Below, one piece after another: positions 1-10,684 of a stretch of DNA of 64,000 nucleotides (positions are counted from its first letter, which is position 1; each line of letters begins with the position of its first letter). The position numbers were made by a program, and so were the translations under genes. Below the pieces are notes generated by a model. The model saw only the letters and a program-made list of their open reading frames with translations, did not search any database and was not told the origin of the DNA. Source of the DNA: Azospirillum formosense (GTDB lineage Bacteria > Pseudomonadota > Alphaproteobacteria > Azospirillales > Azospirillaceae). The stretch covers positions 15,001-79,000 of the forward strand of contig NZ_CP159403.1 in NCBI RefSeq assembly GCF_040500525.1, in the 5' to 3' direction.

Positions 1-108
1 GATAAGGTCCCTTAAACTGTGGGGGTTTCCGCCGCCGAGTGCACAGCGATGACCATGACCGCGCCCATCTCCGCCCCGTCCGACCGCAGCGCACCGGAGG
101 ATGGCCGA

Positions 109-1517
109 ATGGAGGATCAGGCGAAGCCCTCCATCCTGGTGGTGGACGACGAGGAGGGCATCTGCAGCTTCCTGTCCCGCGCGCTGGAGCGGCGCGGCTG
201 GCGGGTCGAGGTGGCGGGCAGCGCCGAGGAGGGCGCCCGGACGCTGGAGCGCGTCCACGCGGAGGTGATCATCCTCGACGTCGCCCTGCCGGGCCGCTCG
301 GGGCTGGACTGGCTGAAGGAGCTGATGGCCGGCGGCTACGCCGGCGAGGTGATCCTGGTCACCGCTTTCGCCGACATGGACACGGCCATCGACGCCCTGC
401 GCTCCGGCGCCGCGGATTTCGTGCTGAAGCCCTTCCGGGTCGAGCAGATCCTGAACTCCATCGACCGCTGCGTCGAGCGCACCCGGCTGACCCGCGAGAA
501 CTACGTGCTGCGCCGGCAGCTGTCAAAGAAGGACAGCGGGCGCGACGAGATCGTCGGGCGGTCGGACGCCATGATGCGGCTGCGCTCGCTGGTGCAGCGG
601 GTGGCGCCGACCCCGTCCACGGTGCTGATCCAGGGCGAGTCCGGCGTCGGCAAGGAGCTGGTCGCCCGCGCGCTGCACGATCTGTCGCCGCGTGCCGACC
701 GGCCCTTCGTGGCGGTGAACTGCGCGGCGATCTCCGCCGACCTGATCGAGGCGGAGCTGTTCGGCCACGCCCGCGGCGCCTTCACCGGGGCCAAGGACGC
801 GCGCAAGGGGCTGTTCTACTACGCCCATGGCGGCACGCTGTTCCTGGACGAGATCGGCGAGCTGTCGCTGACCCTGCAATCCAAGCTGCTGCGCGTTCTG
901 GAGGAGCGGCGCATCCGCCCGGTCGGCAGCGAGCAGGAGGTGCCGGTGGACGTCCGGGTGGTCACCGCCACCAACCGCGATCTGAAGGCGGAGGCCGCGG
1001 CGGGGCGCTTCCGCCCGGACCTGTTCTACCGGCTGGAGGTGATGACTCTGACCATTCCGCCGCTGCGCCAGCGCGCGGTGGACGTGCCGGAACTGGCCGC
1101 GCTGTTCATGCGCTTCCTGCCGGCGCGGCTGGCCGTGCCGCCGCTCACCCTGACGCCGGAGGTGACAAGGGCGCTGATGTGCCATTCCTGGCCCGGCAAC
1201 GTGCGGGAGCTGCGCAATTTCGTGGAGCGCTCGCTGCTGCTCGGCGAATTCCCGCTCGACGATCTCGACACCGCCAACGCCGCGGCGGTCGAGGCCGGCC
1301 TGGCCGCGGACCCCAGCCTGTGCGCCGCCGCGGTGGCCGGCAACCCGCCCTGCGCGCCTTGTCCGGTCCGCCATGTCCGCATGGACGGCGACAATGACGT
1401 GCTGCCGCTGGCCGAGGTGGAGAAGCGCCACATCCTGACCGTGCTGGCGCGCTGCGACGGCAGCAAAGCGCGCGCCGCCGACCTGCTGGGCGTGTCGCGC
1501 AAGACGCTGGACCGGAA

Positions 1518-1539
<22 letters not shown>
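109..1539 (+). CDS. Sigma-54-dependent response regulator, NtrC family
   Basis: This is a transcription activator with three domains in the standard NtrC order. A receiver lies at about residues 5-125 with phosphoacceptor Asp57 (context IILDVALPG). An AAA+ domain lies at about 160-390 with Walker A GESGVGKE and the sigma-54 contact motif GAFTGA. A Fis-type helix-turn-helix lies at the C-terminus ([15 protein letters not shown]). I chose ATG 109 because a GGAGG at 96-100 precedes it by 8 nt and the receiver begins a few residues later; an in-frame ATG at 49 is possible. It overlaps the following sensor kinase by 22 nt, so the two form a two-component pair. A -24/-12 promoter and three palindromes upstream of the nearby formate dehydrogenase operon make that operon its likely target (inference). 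Confidence 0.93.
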
Positions 1540-3683
<2,144 letters not shown>

Positions 3684-3698
3684 TCACCCTTTACCCCC

Positions 3699-4598
3699 TT
3701 ACCCCGCAACCGCCAGGAACGGGTTGACGCCGATGCGCCGGTACTCCTCCTCGCCCAGCAGCAGGTCGAGCGCCAGGGTGGCGAGGTCGTCGGCCACCGG
3801 GTCGAGGTCAGGCGCCTTCTCCAGGAACAGCAGCTTCAGATAGCTGTGGCAGGCGTCGCAGGTCTCCGCCCGCACCGCGCCGTTGGGCTCCGTGCCGTCC
3901 GCCCCTTCGACGAAGCGCTGGGAGACGTCCTTGCCGTCGCCGCAGGCCACGCAGGACGAGCGCACATGGTGCCAGGCGGTGTGGCAGATCCCGCAGTGGA
4001 GATAGCGCAGGCCGCCGCTCTCCATGCCTACCTGCAGCACGCCGGCGACCGGCGCGCCGCCGCAGACCGGGCAGGTGGTCGCGGTGGCGTGGGTGGTCGC
4101 CGACGCCGGGTCGAGCGCCGCGGCGTGGCGCGTCCAGGCGGTCTGGAAGGCCGCGGCCAGGAAGGGCGCGGCGGCGAGGTCGCCGTCCTCCAGCGCGTCG
4201 CCGGCCCAGCGCCCGGCCAGCGCCTCCAGGGAGTCGGCATCGGACGCGGCGAGCGCCGCCAGGGCCTCGCGCGCGCCGCCGGGCAGGCTGTCCAGCCGGG
4301 CGGCCAGGGCGCGCAGGTCGGCGGCCCATTGCTCCTCCGGCGGCAGCGTGGCGGGTGTGGCGGCCACCGCGGCCTGGGCGTCGGCCAGCGTGGCGACGAA
4401 GCGCAGCCAGTCGCCCATGGCGTGGCCCTCCGCCAGCGCGCGCAGGCGCGCCGCCCGCCGGGCGAAGATCGCCGAGTCGGGCAGGCGCAGCGGAGCCGGC
4501 GACTGGCCCGGCACCAGACCGGCGGCGGCCATCGCGGCGGCGGTCGCTTCGGACATCGTCGCTTCGGAAATCGGGGCGTCGGAGGAGGAGGCGGTCAT
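3699..4598 (-). CDS. fdhE: Formate dehydrogenase accessory protein FdhE
   Basis: FdhE is a cytoplasmic rubredoxin-like iron protein needed to mature respiratory formate dehydrogenase before Tat export. The second half contains the diagnostic four CxxC pairs (CPVC, CGIC, CVAC, CDAC) and the family C-terminus with LALDLLL and a GVNPF ending. ATG 4598 is preferred over the upstream GTG at 4616, because a GGGAAAG stretch precedes it by about 5 nt. The 299-residue length is normal for the family. The gene is divergent from the fdn operon across a spacer holding a repeat element, palindromic operators and a sigma-54-type promoter. This arrangement lets enzyme and maturation factor share control. 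Confidence 0.93.
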   Translation of the reverse strand: MTASSSDAPISEATMSEATAAAMAAAGLVPGQSPAPLRLPDSAIFARRAARLRALAEGHAMGDWLRFVATLADAQAAVAATPATLPPEEQWAADLRALAARLDSLPGGAREALAALAASDADSLEALAGRWAGDALEDGDLAAAPFLAAAFQTAWTRHAAALDPASATTHATATTCPVCGGAPVAGVLQVGMESGGLRYLHCGICHTAWHHVRSSCVACGDGKDVSQRFVEGADGTEPNGAVRAETCDACHSYLKLLFLEKAPDLDPVADDLATLALDLLLGEEEYRRIGVNPFLAVAG

Positions 4599-4679
4599 GG
4601 TGGCTTTCCCGGTCACGGATCACGAACAGTCGGAAGGGATAGCACAGCGCAAGAACGGTGCCAGGGGGGGACCTGTATT

Positions 4680-4821
4680 CCCTCTCCCGCCCCGGGAGAG
4701 GGAAGGGGCCCACGCAAAGCGTGGGAAGGGTGAGGGTACCGGCAATGGGCAGGGCCTTGATTCTCGGACGACCCTCACCCGGCGCCTGCGGCGCCACCCT
4801 CTCCCGGGGCGGGAGAGGGAA
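4680..4821. repeat. Intergenic palindromic repeat element, copy 1
   Basis: An element of about 140 bp is bounded by the self-complementary block CCCTCTCCCGCCCCGGGAG plus AGGG and an inverted version of it. Internal inverted blocks AGGGTGAGGGT and ACCCTCACCC enclose a short variable core. Two related copies occur at 25324-25469 and 57824-58024. It looks like a REP/MITE-type non-coding repeat that can fold into a long hairpin; it encodes nothing. Confidence 0.85.
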
Positions 4822-4832
4822 TGGATACCCCC

Positions 4833-4896
4833 GACAGATTGTCCCCGACACGAACGTCAGGGACATTTTGTCCATCCTCGGCCGGACAAAATGTCC
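4833..4896. promoter_or_regulatory. Triple GACA-N3-TGTC operator array
   Basis: Three palindromes of the form GACA-N3-TGTC lie at 4833-4843 (GACAGATTGTC), 4861-4873 (GGACATTTTGTCC) and 4884-4896 (GGACAAAATGTCC). The second and third are also mirror images of each other: 4859-4873 and 4884-4898 form a perfect 15-bp inverted repeat around a 10-bp spacer. The centres lie about 107-160 bp before the start site expected from the -24/-12 promoter at 4972-4986. That is the usual place for enhancer sites of an NtrC-family activator, and one is encoded at 109-1539. Binding is inferred. Confidence 0.7.
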
Positions 4897-4971
4897 CTCG
4901 GCGCGGTGCGGGCATGGCCGTTCCGTCTGTCCGCCCCAGCAAACGCACCGCATTCCGCCATAAGCCCCGGC

Positions 4972-4986
4972 TGGCACGGAATCTGC
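4972..4986 (+). promoter_or_regulatory. Candidate sigma-54 (-24/-12) promoter of the formate dehydrogenase operon
   Basis: The sequence TGGCACGGAATCTGC matches the sigma-54 consensus TGGCACG-N4-TTGC at every defined position except one (C instead of T in the -12 TTGC), with exact spacing. A start site near 4997 would give a leader of about 107 nt before fdnG. The adjacent activator gene and the upstream palindromes support it. Confidence 0.72.
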
Positions 4987-5103
4987 CCTTTGGGGGATGC
5001 GCCGCTTCGGCCGGGTCATACCGGACGGCGCGGCGCCACCGGTTCCAGGCGCACGCGCCGGGCCGGCACATCCTGACACCAGGGCCGACATCAGGGAGGT
5101 TTC

Positions 5104-8100
5104 ATGCCCATCACACCCATGCAGGTATCACGGCGGCAGTTCTTGAAGGTCACGGCGGGCGGTCTCGCCGCCTCCAGCATGGGGGTTCTGGGCTTCCTGC
5201 CGTCCGAGGCGCTGGCCGAGGTGCGCCAGTTCCGCCTCGCCCGCGCCAAGGAGATCCGCAACACCTGCCCCTACTGCTCGGTCGGCTGCGGCCTGCTGAT
5301 GTACAGCCTGGGCGACGGCGCCAAGAACGCCAAGGCCGAGATCATCCACATCGAGGGCGACCCCGACCATCCGGTCAGCCGCGGCTCGCTCTGCCCAAAG
5401 GGCGCCGGCCTGCTGGACTTCATCCACAGCCCGAACCGCCTGAAGTACCCGGAGGTCCGCGAGGCCGGGTCGAACAGCTGGAAGCGCATCTCCTGGCATG
5501 AGGCGATCGAGCGCATCGCCCGTCACATCAAGGACGACCGCGACGCCAACTTCGTCACCAGGACCGCCGACGGCGTGACGGTGAACCGCTGGCTGTCCAC
5601 GGCGATGCTGACCGCGTCGGCCTCGTCCAACGAGACGGGCATCCTGACGCAGAAGGTCATGCGCGCGCTGGGCATCGTCGGCACCGACGCGCAGGCCCGC
5701 GTCTGCCACGGCCCGACGGTGTCGGCGCTGGCCTCGACCTTCGGGCGCGGGGCGATGACCAACACGTGGGTGGACATCTCCAACGCCGACTTCATCCTGA
5801 TCATGGGCGGCAACCCGGCGGAGGCGCACCCGGTCGGCTTCAAGTGGGCGGTCGAGGCGAAGAAGCGCGGCGCGCGCATCGTCGTCGTCGACCCGCGCTA
5901 CAACCGCTCCGCCGCGGTGGCCGACGAGTATCTGCCGATCCGCGCCGGCTCCGACATCGTGTTCCTGGGCGGCGTCATCAACTGGCTGGTCGCCAACGAC
6001 AAGATCCAGTGGGACTATGTCCGCGCCTACACCAACGCCGCCTACATCGTGAAGGAGGGCTACGGGTTCGAGGACGGGCTGTTCAGCGGCTACGACGCGG
6101 CCAAGGGCCAGTACGACCGCTCCAGCTGGAACTACGAGGTCGAGGCGGACGGCACGACGGCGAAGACCGATCCGACGCTCCAGCATCCGCGCTGCGTGTG
6201 GAACCTGATGAAAGCCCACTACGCGCGCTACACGCCGGAGCTGGTCGAGGACCTGACCGGCACGCCGAAGGACGGCTTCCTGCGCGTCTGCCAGCATCTC
6301 GGCTCCACGGCGGTCCGCGACCGGGTCGGCACGATCCTCTACGCCCTGGGCTGGACGCAGCACACGGTGGGCGCCCAGAACATCCGCACCATGGCGATGA
6401 TCCAGCTCCTGCTGGGCAACATCGGCATGCCGGGCGGCGGCGTGAACGCCCTGCGTGGCCATTCCAACATCCAGGGCCTGTCCGACCTCGGCCTGCTGTC
6501 CACCAACCTGCCGGGCTACCTGACGCTGCCGTCGGAGAAGGCGCACCCGACCTTCGCCGACTACATCGCCAAGACCGCGCCGAAGGCGCAGGCGCCGGGC
6601 CAGCTGAACTTCTGGGCCAACACGCCGAAATTCTTCGTCAGCCTGCTGAAGTGGTTCTGGGGCGACAAGGCGACGGCGGAGAACAATTGGGGCTACGACT
6701 GGCTGCCCAAGTGGGACAAGATGTACGACGTGCTGCAGGTCATGGACCTGATGCACAACGGCAAGGTCAACGGCTTCATCGTCCAGGGCTTCAACCCGCT
6801 GACCTCCTTCCCCGACGCGCGCAAGACGGCGGCGGACTTCGCCAAGCTGAAGTACATGGTGGTGATCGACCCGATCGCCACGGAGACCGCCTCCTTCTGG
6901 CAGAACCACGGCGAGGTCAACGAGGTCGACACCGCGTCGATCAAGACCGAGGTGTTCCGCCTGCCCTCCACCTGCTTCGCCGAGGAGGACGGCGCCATCG
7001 TCAACTCCTCGCGCTGGCTGCAGTGGCACTGGAAGGGCGCCAACCCGCCGGGCGAGGCGAAGACCGACCAGGAGATCCTGGCCGAGCTGTTCATGGCCGT
7101 CCGCAATCTCTACGCCAAGGAGGGCGGCACCGCGCCGGAGCCGATCCTCAACCTCTCCTGGCCCTACAAGAACCCGCTGGAGCCGACGCCGGAGGAGCTG
7201 GCGAAGGAGCTGAACGGCCGGGCGCTGGCCGACATCCCCGACCCCAAGGACCCGACGAAGTTTCTGGCGCGCAAGGGGGAGCAGATCCCGAACTTCGCCC
7301 TGCTGCGCGACGACGGCACGACGATGAGCGCCTGCTGGATCTTTGCCGGCTGCTGGACGCAGGCGGGCAACCAGATGGCCCGGCGCGACAACACCGACGC
7401 CGGCCTCGGCAACACGCCGGGCTGGGCCTGGGCGTGGCCGGCCAACCGCCGCATCATCTACAACCGCGCCTCCTGCGACCCGTCGGGCAAGCCCTGGGAC
7501 CCCAAGCGCAATCTGATCGCGTGGAACGGCACCGCCTGGGCGGGCGCCGACGTGCCGGACTTCAAGGTGGACTCGCCGCCGGCCGACGGGATGAACCCCT
7601 TCATCATGAACCCGGAGGGCGTCGGGCGGCTGTTCTGCACCGACAAGCTGGTGGACGGTCCCTTCCCCGAGCATTACGAGCCGATGGAAAGCCCGCTCGG
7701 CACCAACCCGCTGCACCCCAAGGTGGTCAGCAGCCCGGCGGTGCGAATCTTCAAGGCCGACCGCGAGCGGCTGGGCACCCATGACCAGTTCCCCTACGTC
7801 GGCACCACCTACCGCCTGACCGAGCATTTCCAGTTCTGGACCAAGAGCGTGCGGCTGAACGCCATCGCCCAGCCGGAGCAGTTCGTGGAGATCGGCGAGA
7901 CGCTGGCAGCGGAGAAGGGCATCCAGGCCGGCGACTGGGTCCAGGTCTCCTACAAGCGCGGCCACATCAAGGCCAAGGCGGTGGTGACCAAGCGCATCAA
8001 GGCCCTGAAGGTGGCGGGCCGCACTGTCCACCAGATCGGCATCCCCCTGCACTGGGGCTGGGAGACGGTGGCCAGGAAGGGCTTCCTGTCCAACACGCTG

Positions 8101-8184
8101 CCGCCCGCCGTCGGCGACTGCAACACCCAGACCCCGGAATACAAGGCGTTCCTCGTGAACGTCGAGAAGATCGGAGTGGCGTAA
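5104..8184 (+). CDS. fdnG: Formate dehydrogenase-N/O catalytic subunit, cysteine form
   Basis: This large periplasmic subunit oxidises formate to CO2 at a Mo or W bis-MGD centre and passes electrons to the beta subunit. The N-terminus carries a Tat signal (SRRQFLK at residues 9-15) cleaved near Ala38. A [4Fe-4S] site follows, with Cys55, Cys58, Cys62 and Cys97. In Escherichia coli the active-site residue is selenocysteine in the context ARV-U-HGPTV. Here codon TGC at 5704-5706 makes it Cys201 (ARVCHGPTV), so the enzyme is a natural non-selenium form with one uninterrupted frame. The length of 1026 is normal. A GGGAGG ribosome site precedes ATG 5104. It is the first gene of fdnGHI, with fdhD behind it. 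Confidence 0.96.
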   Translation: MPITPMQVSRRQFLKVTAGGLAASSMGVLGFLPSEALAEVRQFRLARAKEIRNTCPYCSVGCGLLMYSLGDGAKNAKAEIIHIEGDPDHPVSRGSLCPKGAGLLDFIHSPNRLKYPEVREAGSNSWKRISWHEAIERIARHIKDDRDANFVTRTADGVTVNRWLSTAMLTASASSNETGILTQKVMRALGIVGTDAQARVCHGPTVSALASTFGRGAMTNTWVDISNADFILIMGGNPAEAHPVGFKWAVEAKKRGARIVVVDPRYNRSAAVADEYLPIRAGSDIVFLGGVINWLVANDKIQWDYVRAYTNAAYIVKEGYGFEDGLFSGYDAAKGQYDRSSWNYEVEADGTTAKTDPTLQHPRCVWNLMKAHYARYTPELVEDLTGTPKDGFLRVCQHLGSTAVRDRVGTILYALGWTQHTVGAQNIRTMAMIQLLLGNIGMPGGGVNALRGHSNIQGLSDLGLLSTNLPGYLTLPSEKAHPTFADYIAKTAPKAQAPGQLNFWANTPKFFVSLLKWFWGDKATAENNWGYDWLPKWDKMYDVLQVMDLMHNGKVNGFIVQGFNPLTSFPDARKTAADFAKLKYMVVIDPIATETASFWQNHGEVNEVDTASIKTEVFRLPSTCFAEEDGAIVNSSRWLQWHWKGANPPGEAKTDQEILAELFMAVRNLYAKEGGTAPEPILNLSWPYKNPLEPTPEELAKELNGRALADIPDPKDPTKFLARKGEQIPNFALLRDDGTTMSACWIFAGCWTQAGNQMARRDNTDAGLGNTPGWAWAWPANRRIIYNRASCDPSGKPWDPKRNLIAWNGTAWAGADVPDFKVDSPPADGMNPFIMNPEGVGRLFCTDKLVDGPFPEHYEPMESPLGTNPLHPKVVSSPAVRIFKADRERLGTHDQFPYVGTTYRLTEHFQFWTKSVRLNAIAQPEQFVEIGETLAAEKGIQAGDWVQVSYKRGHIKAKAVVTKRIKALKVAGRTVHQIGIPLHWGWETVARKGFLSNTLPPAVGDCNTQTPEYKAFLVNVEKIGVA

Positions 8185-8187
8185 GTC

Positions 8188-9135
8188 ATGGCACTGCAAT
8201 CCCTCGATATCCTGCGCCGGTCCGCCACCCCGACGCCGACCCCGCAGGCCCGCAACCCGCAGGAGGTGGCGAAGCTGATCGACACCACGGTCTGCATCGG
8301 CTGCAAGGCCTGCCAGGTCGCCTGCTCGGAATGGAACGAGCTGCGCGCCGAGGTCGGCACCTGCGTCGGCGTCTACGACAACCCAACCGACCTGTCCTCG
8401 CAGGCCTGGACGGTCATGCGCTTCAACGAGGTGGAGGAGAAGGGCAAGCTGGAGTGGCTGATCCGCAAGGACGGCTGCATGCACTGCGCCGACCCCGGCT
8501 GCCTGAAGGCCTGCCCGTCGCCGGGCGCCATCGTGCAGTTCAAGAACGGCATCGTGGACTTCCATCAGGAGAACTGCATCGGCTGCGGCTACTGCATCTC
8601 CGGCTGCCCGTTCAACGTGCCGCGCCTCAGCCCGGCCGACAGCAAGGCGTACAAGTGCAACCTGTGCTCCGACCGCGTGGCGGTGGGGCAGGAGCCGGCC
8701 TGCGTCAAGACCTGCCCGACCGGCGCCATCCAGTTCGGCAGCAAGGAGGACATGATGGAGGTCGCCCAGACCCGCATCACCGACCTCCAGTCGCGCGGCT
8801 ACGACCAAGCGGGCCTCTACGACCCCGCCGGGGTGGGCGGCACCCACGTCATGTACGTGCTGCACCACGCCGACAAGCCGGCGCTCTACTCCGGCCTGCC
8901 GGACAACCCGTCGATCAGCGCCGTCGTCGGGGTGTGGAAGGGCATGCTGAAGCCGCTGGCGACTCTGGGCGTCGCCGCCGCCGGCCTGTTCGGCTTCTTC
9001 CATTACATCACGGTCGGCCCGAACCGCGCCGATGACGAGGACGAGGCGGATCACGGCACGCCGCCGGCCCCGCCCGCCCAAGGAACCAAGCATGCCCATG
9101 GGATCAAAAACGAGGAACGGGAGAACGCGCTGTGA
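8188..9135 (+). CDS. fdnH: Formate dehydrogenase iron-sulfur (beta) subunit
   Basis: This is the electron-transfer subunit. Four cysteine groups typical of four [4Fe-4S] clusters are visible: [35 protein letters not shown], and the split CNLC with CVKTC. A single C-terminal membrane helix at about residues 253-273 ([13 protein letters not shown]) anchors it towards the gamma subunit, as in the E. coli FdnH structure. The start is 3 nt after the fdnG stop. The 315-residue length fits the family. The tail after the helix is acidic then basic and poorly conserved. Confidence 0.95.
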   Translation: MALQSLDILRRSATPTPTPQARNPQEVAKLIDTTVCIGCKACQVACSEWNELRAEVGTCVGVYDNPTDLSSQAWTVMRFNEVEEKGKLEWLIRKDGCMHCADPGCLKACPSPGAIVQFKNGIVDFHQENCIGCGYCISGCPFNVPRLSPADSKAYKCNLCSDRVAVGQEPACVKTCPTGAIQFGSKEDMMEVAQTRITDLQSRGYDQAGLYDPAGVGGTHVMYVLHHADKPALYSGLPDNPSISAVVGVWKGMLKPLATLGVAAAGLFGFFHYITVGPNRADDEDEADHGTPPAPPAQGTKHAHGIKNEERENAL

Positions 9136-9764
9136 AGACGTCGGAAAAGCTGATCCAACGCTACTGCGCCGCGGAGCGCATCAACCACTGGATCGTGGCG
9201 GTCTGCTTCGTTCTGCTCGCCATTTCCGGGCTGGCCTTCTTTTACCCGGCCTTCTTCTGGCTGACCGGCGTGTTCGGCACGCCGCAGCTCGCCCGCATCG
9301 TCCATCCCTTCGTCGGGGTGGTGATGGTCCTGGCCTTCGCCCGCCAGTTCTTCCGCTACGCTCACCACAACCTCATCAACAAGGAGGATGTGACGTGGAT
9401 GATGTCGGTGAGGGAGGTGATGAAGGGCAACGAGGTCGGCGACATCGGCCGCTACAATGGCGGCCAGAAGGGCATGTTCTGGGTCATGGTGCTGTGCATG
9501 ATCCTGCTGCTGGTGTCGGGGGTGATCGCGTGGCGGCCCTATTTCGCGGGCTATTTCCCGATCCCGATCATCCGCGTGGCGCTTCTGGTCCACGCCGCCA
9601 GCGCGCTGGTGCTGATCGCCAGCATCATCGTCCATGTCTACGCCGCCCTGTGGGTGCAGGGCACGATCCGCGCGATGGTCGAGGGCGTGGTCACCCACGC
9701 CTGGGCGCGCAAGCACCATCCGCGCTGGTTCCGTCAGGTGACCGGCAAGGAAACCGGGCACTGA
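9132..9764 (+). CDS. fdnI: Formate dehydrogenase cytochrome b (gamma) subunit
   Basis: A 210-residue integral membrane cytochrome b of the FdnI type transfers electrons from the beta subunit to quinone. Four hydrophobic helices are visible (around [48 protein letters not shown] and [17 protein letters not shown]). Histidines in the first, second and fourth helices suit two haems. The GTG start at 9132 overlaps the fdnH stop in a GTGA junction, which indicates translational coupling. Confidence 0.93.
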   Translation: MKTSEKLIQRYCAAERINHWIVAVCFVLLAISGLAFFYPAFFWLTGVFGTPQLARIVHPFVGVVMVLAFARQFFRYAHHNLINKEDVTWMMSVREVMKGNEVGDIGRYNGGQKGMFWVMVLCMILLLVSGVIAWRPYFAGYFPIPIIRVALLVHAASALVLIASIIVHVYAALWVQGTIRAMVEGVVTHAWARKHHPRWFRQVTGKETGH

Positions 9765-9784
9765 TCGTTTGAGCGCGCTTATAG

Positions 9785-9807
9785 CCCTCCCCCGGAGGGG
9801 AGAGGGG
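9785..9807. repeat. Short GC palindrome related to the intergenic repeats
   Basis: A small CCCTCCCCCGGAGGGGAGAGG block lies between fdnI and fdhD. It resembles the end block of the larger repeats at 4680, 25324 and 57824 and can form a short hairpin, possibly attenuating read-through into fdhD. Confidence 0.45.
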
Positions 9808-9829
9808 AATTCCTAGGAAAGATTCGACC

Positions 9830-10648
9830 ATGAGCCTCGCCACCGATGTCGCCGCGCCGGCCACCACCCACCGCATGACCGTCCTGCGGCTGGGTCCGGA
9901 CGACGCCCAGCTCTGCGACGACGCGGTGGTCGAGGAGGTGCCCGTCGCCATCGCCTACAACGGCATCGTCCACGCGGTGATGCTCGCCACTCCCGACGAC
10001 CTGGAGGATTTCGGCCTCGGCTTCTCCCTGTCGGAGGGGATCATCGCCGACGCGGAGGAGTTGGAGGGGCTGCGGGTGGTGGAGGGCTGCGACGGGATCG
10101 AGGTCCGCATGGACATCCCGATGGAGCGCTTCATGGCGCTGAAGGGCAAGCGGCGGAGCATCGCCGGGCGGTCGGGCTGCGGCGTCTGCGGGGTGGAGAG
10201 CCTCCAGGCCATCGCCCGGTCCGGCCGGCCCGTCCCCTCGGGCGGGCGGCTGTCGGTGGCCGCGGTGGAGCGGGCGCTGGCCCGCTTCGCCGAACGCCAG
10301 ACCCTGCACCGCGCCACCGGAGCGGCCCACGGCGTCGCCTGGGTGGACGCTTCGGGGAGTATCCTGGCGGTGCGCGAGGACGTCGGCCGCCACAACGCGC
10401 TGGACAAGCTGATCGGCTGGCTGGTGCGCACGGGCGTGGACCGGCGGGGCGGCTTCGTCCTGACCTCCAGCCGGGCCAGCTACGAGCTGGTGCAGAAGGC
10501 CGCCCGGCTGGGCATCAGCGGGCTGGTCGCCATCTCGGCCCCCACCGGCATGGCGGTGCGCATGGCGGAAAGCTGCGGCGTGTCGCTGGCCGGCTTCGCC
10601 CGCGGCGACCGGCTGGTCGTCTACAGCCACGGCGACCGCTGGGTGTAG
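9830..10648 (+). CDS. fdhD: Formate dehydrogenase sulfurtransferase FdhD
   Basis: FdhD moves sulfur from the cysteine desulfurase to the Mo-bis-MGD cofactor, which is essential for formate dehydrogenase activity. The family signature is clear: the redox motif CGVC (Cys117 and Cys120) in the flexible loop, GFSLSEGII, TGAAHG, REDVGRHNALDKLIG and TSRASYELVQK. The 272-residue length is normal. AGGAAAG precedes ATG 9830. It lies 65 bp after fdnI on the same strand and completes a locus of catalytic subunits plus both maturation factors. A small G5/C5 hairpin (10678-10692) overlaps the stop codon of the convergent hybrid kinase and may end transcription. Confidence 0.95.
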   Translation: MSLATDVAAPATTHRMTVLRLGPDDAQLCDDAVVEEVPVAIAYNGIVHAVMLATPDDLEDFGLGFSLSEGIIADAEELEGLRVVEGCDGIEVRMDIPMERFMALKGKRRSIAGRSGCGVCGVESLQAIARSGRPVPSGGRLSVAAVERALARFAERQTLHRATGAAHGVAWVDASGSILAVREDVGRHNALDKLIGWLVRTGVDRRGGFVLTSSRASYELVQKAARLGISGLVAISAPTGMAVRMAESCGVSLAGFARGDRLVVYSHGDRWV

Positions 10649-10684
10649 GCGGCTCCGCGACGGACGTTGCGGGCGGCGGGGGCT

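Noticed and set aside
4680-4821. A CRISPR-like repeat array
   Set aside because: The repeats are single long palindromes scattered far apart, without regular spacers or cas genes.
5101-5715. A selenoprotein with a recoded stop in fdnG
   Set aside because: The active-site codon is TGC and the frame is uninterrupted.
5128-9099. A 1323-codon open frame on the minus strand
   Set aside because: It is antisense to the formate dehydrogenase genes, lacks any family motif and mirrors their codon pattern in GC-rich DNA.
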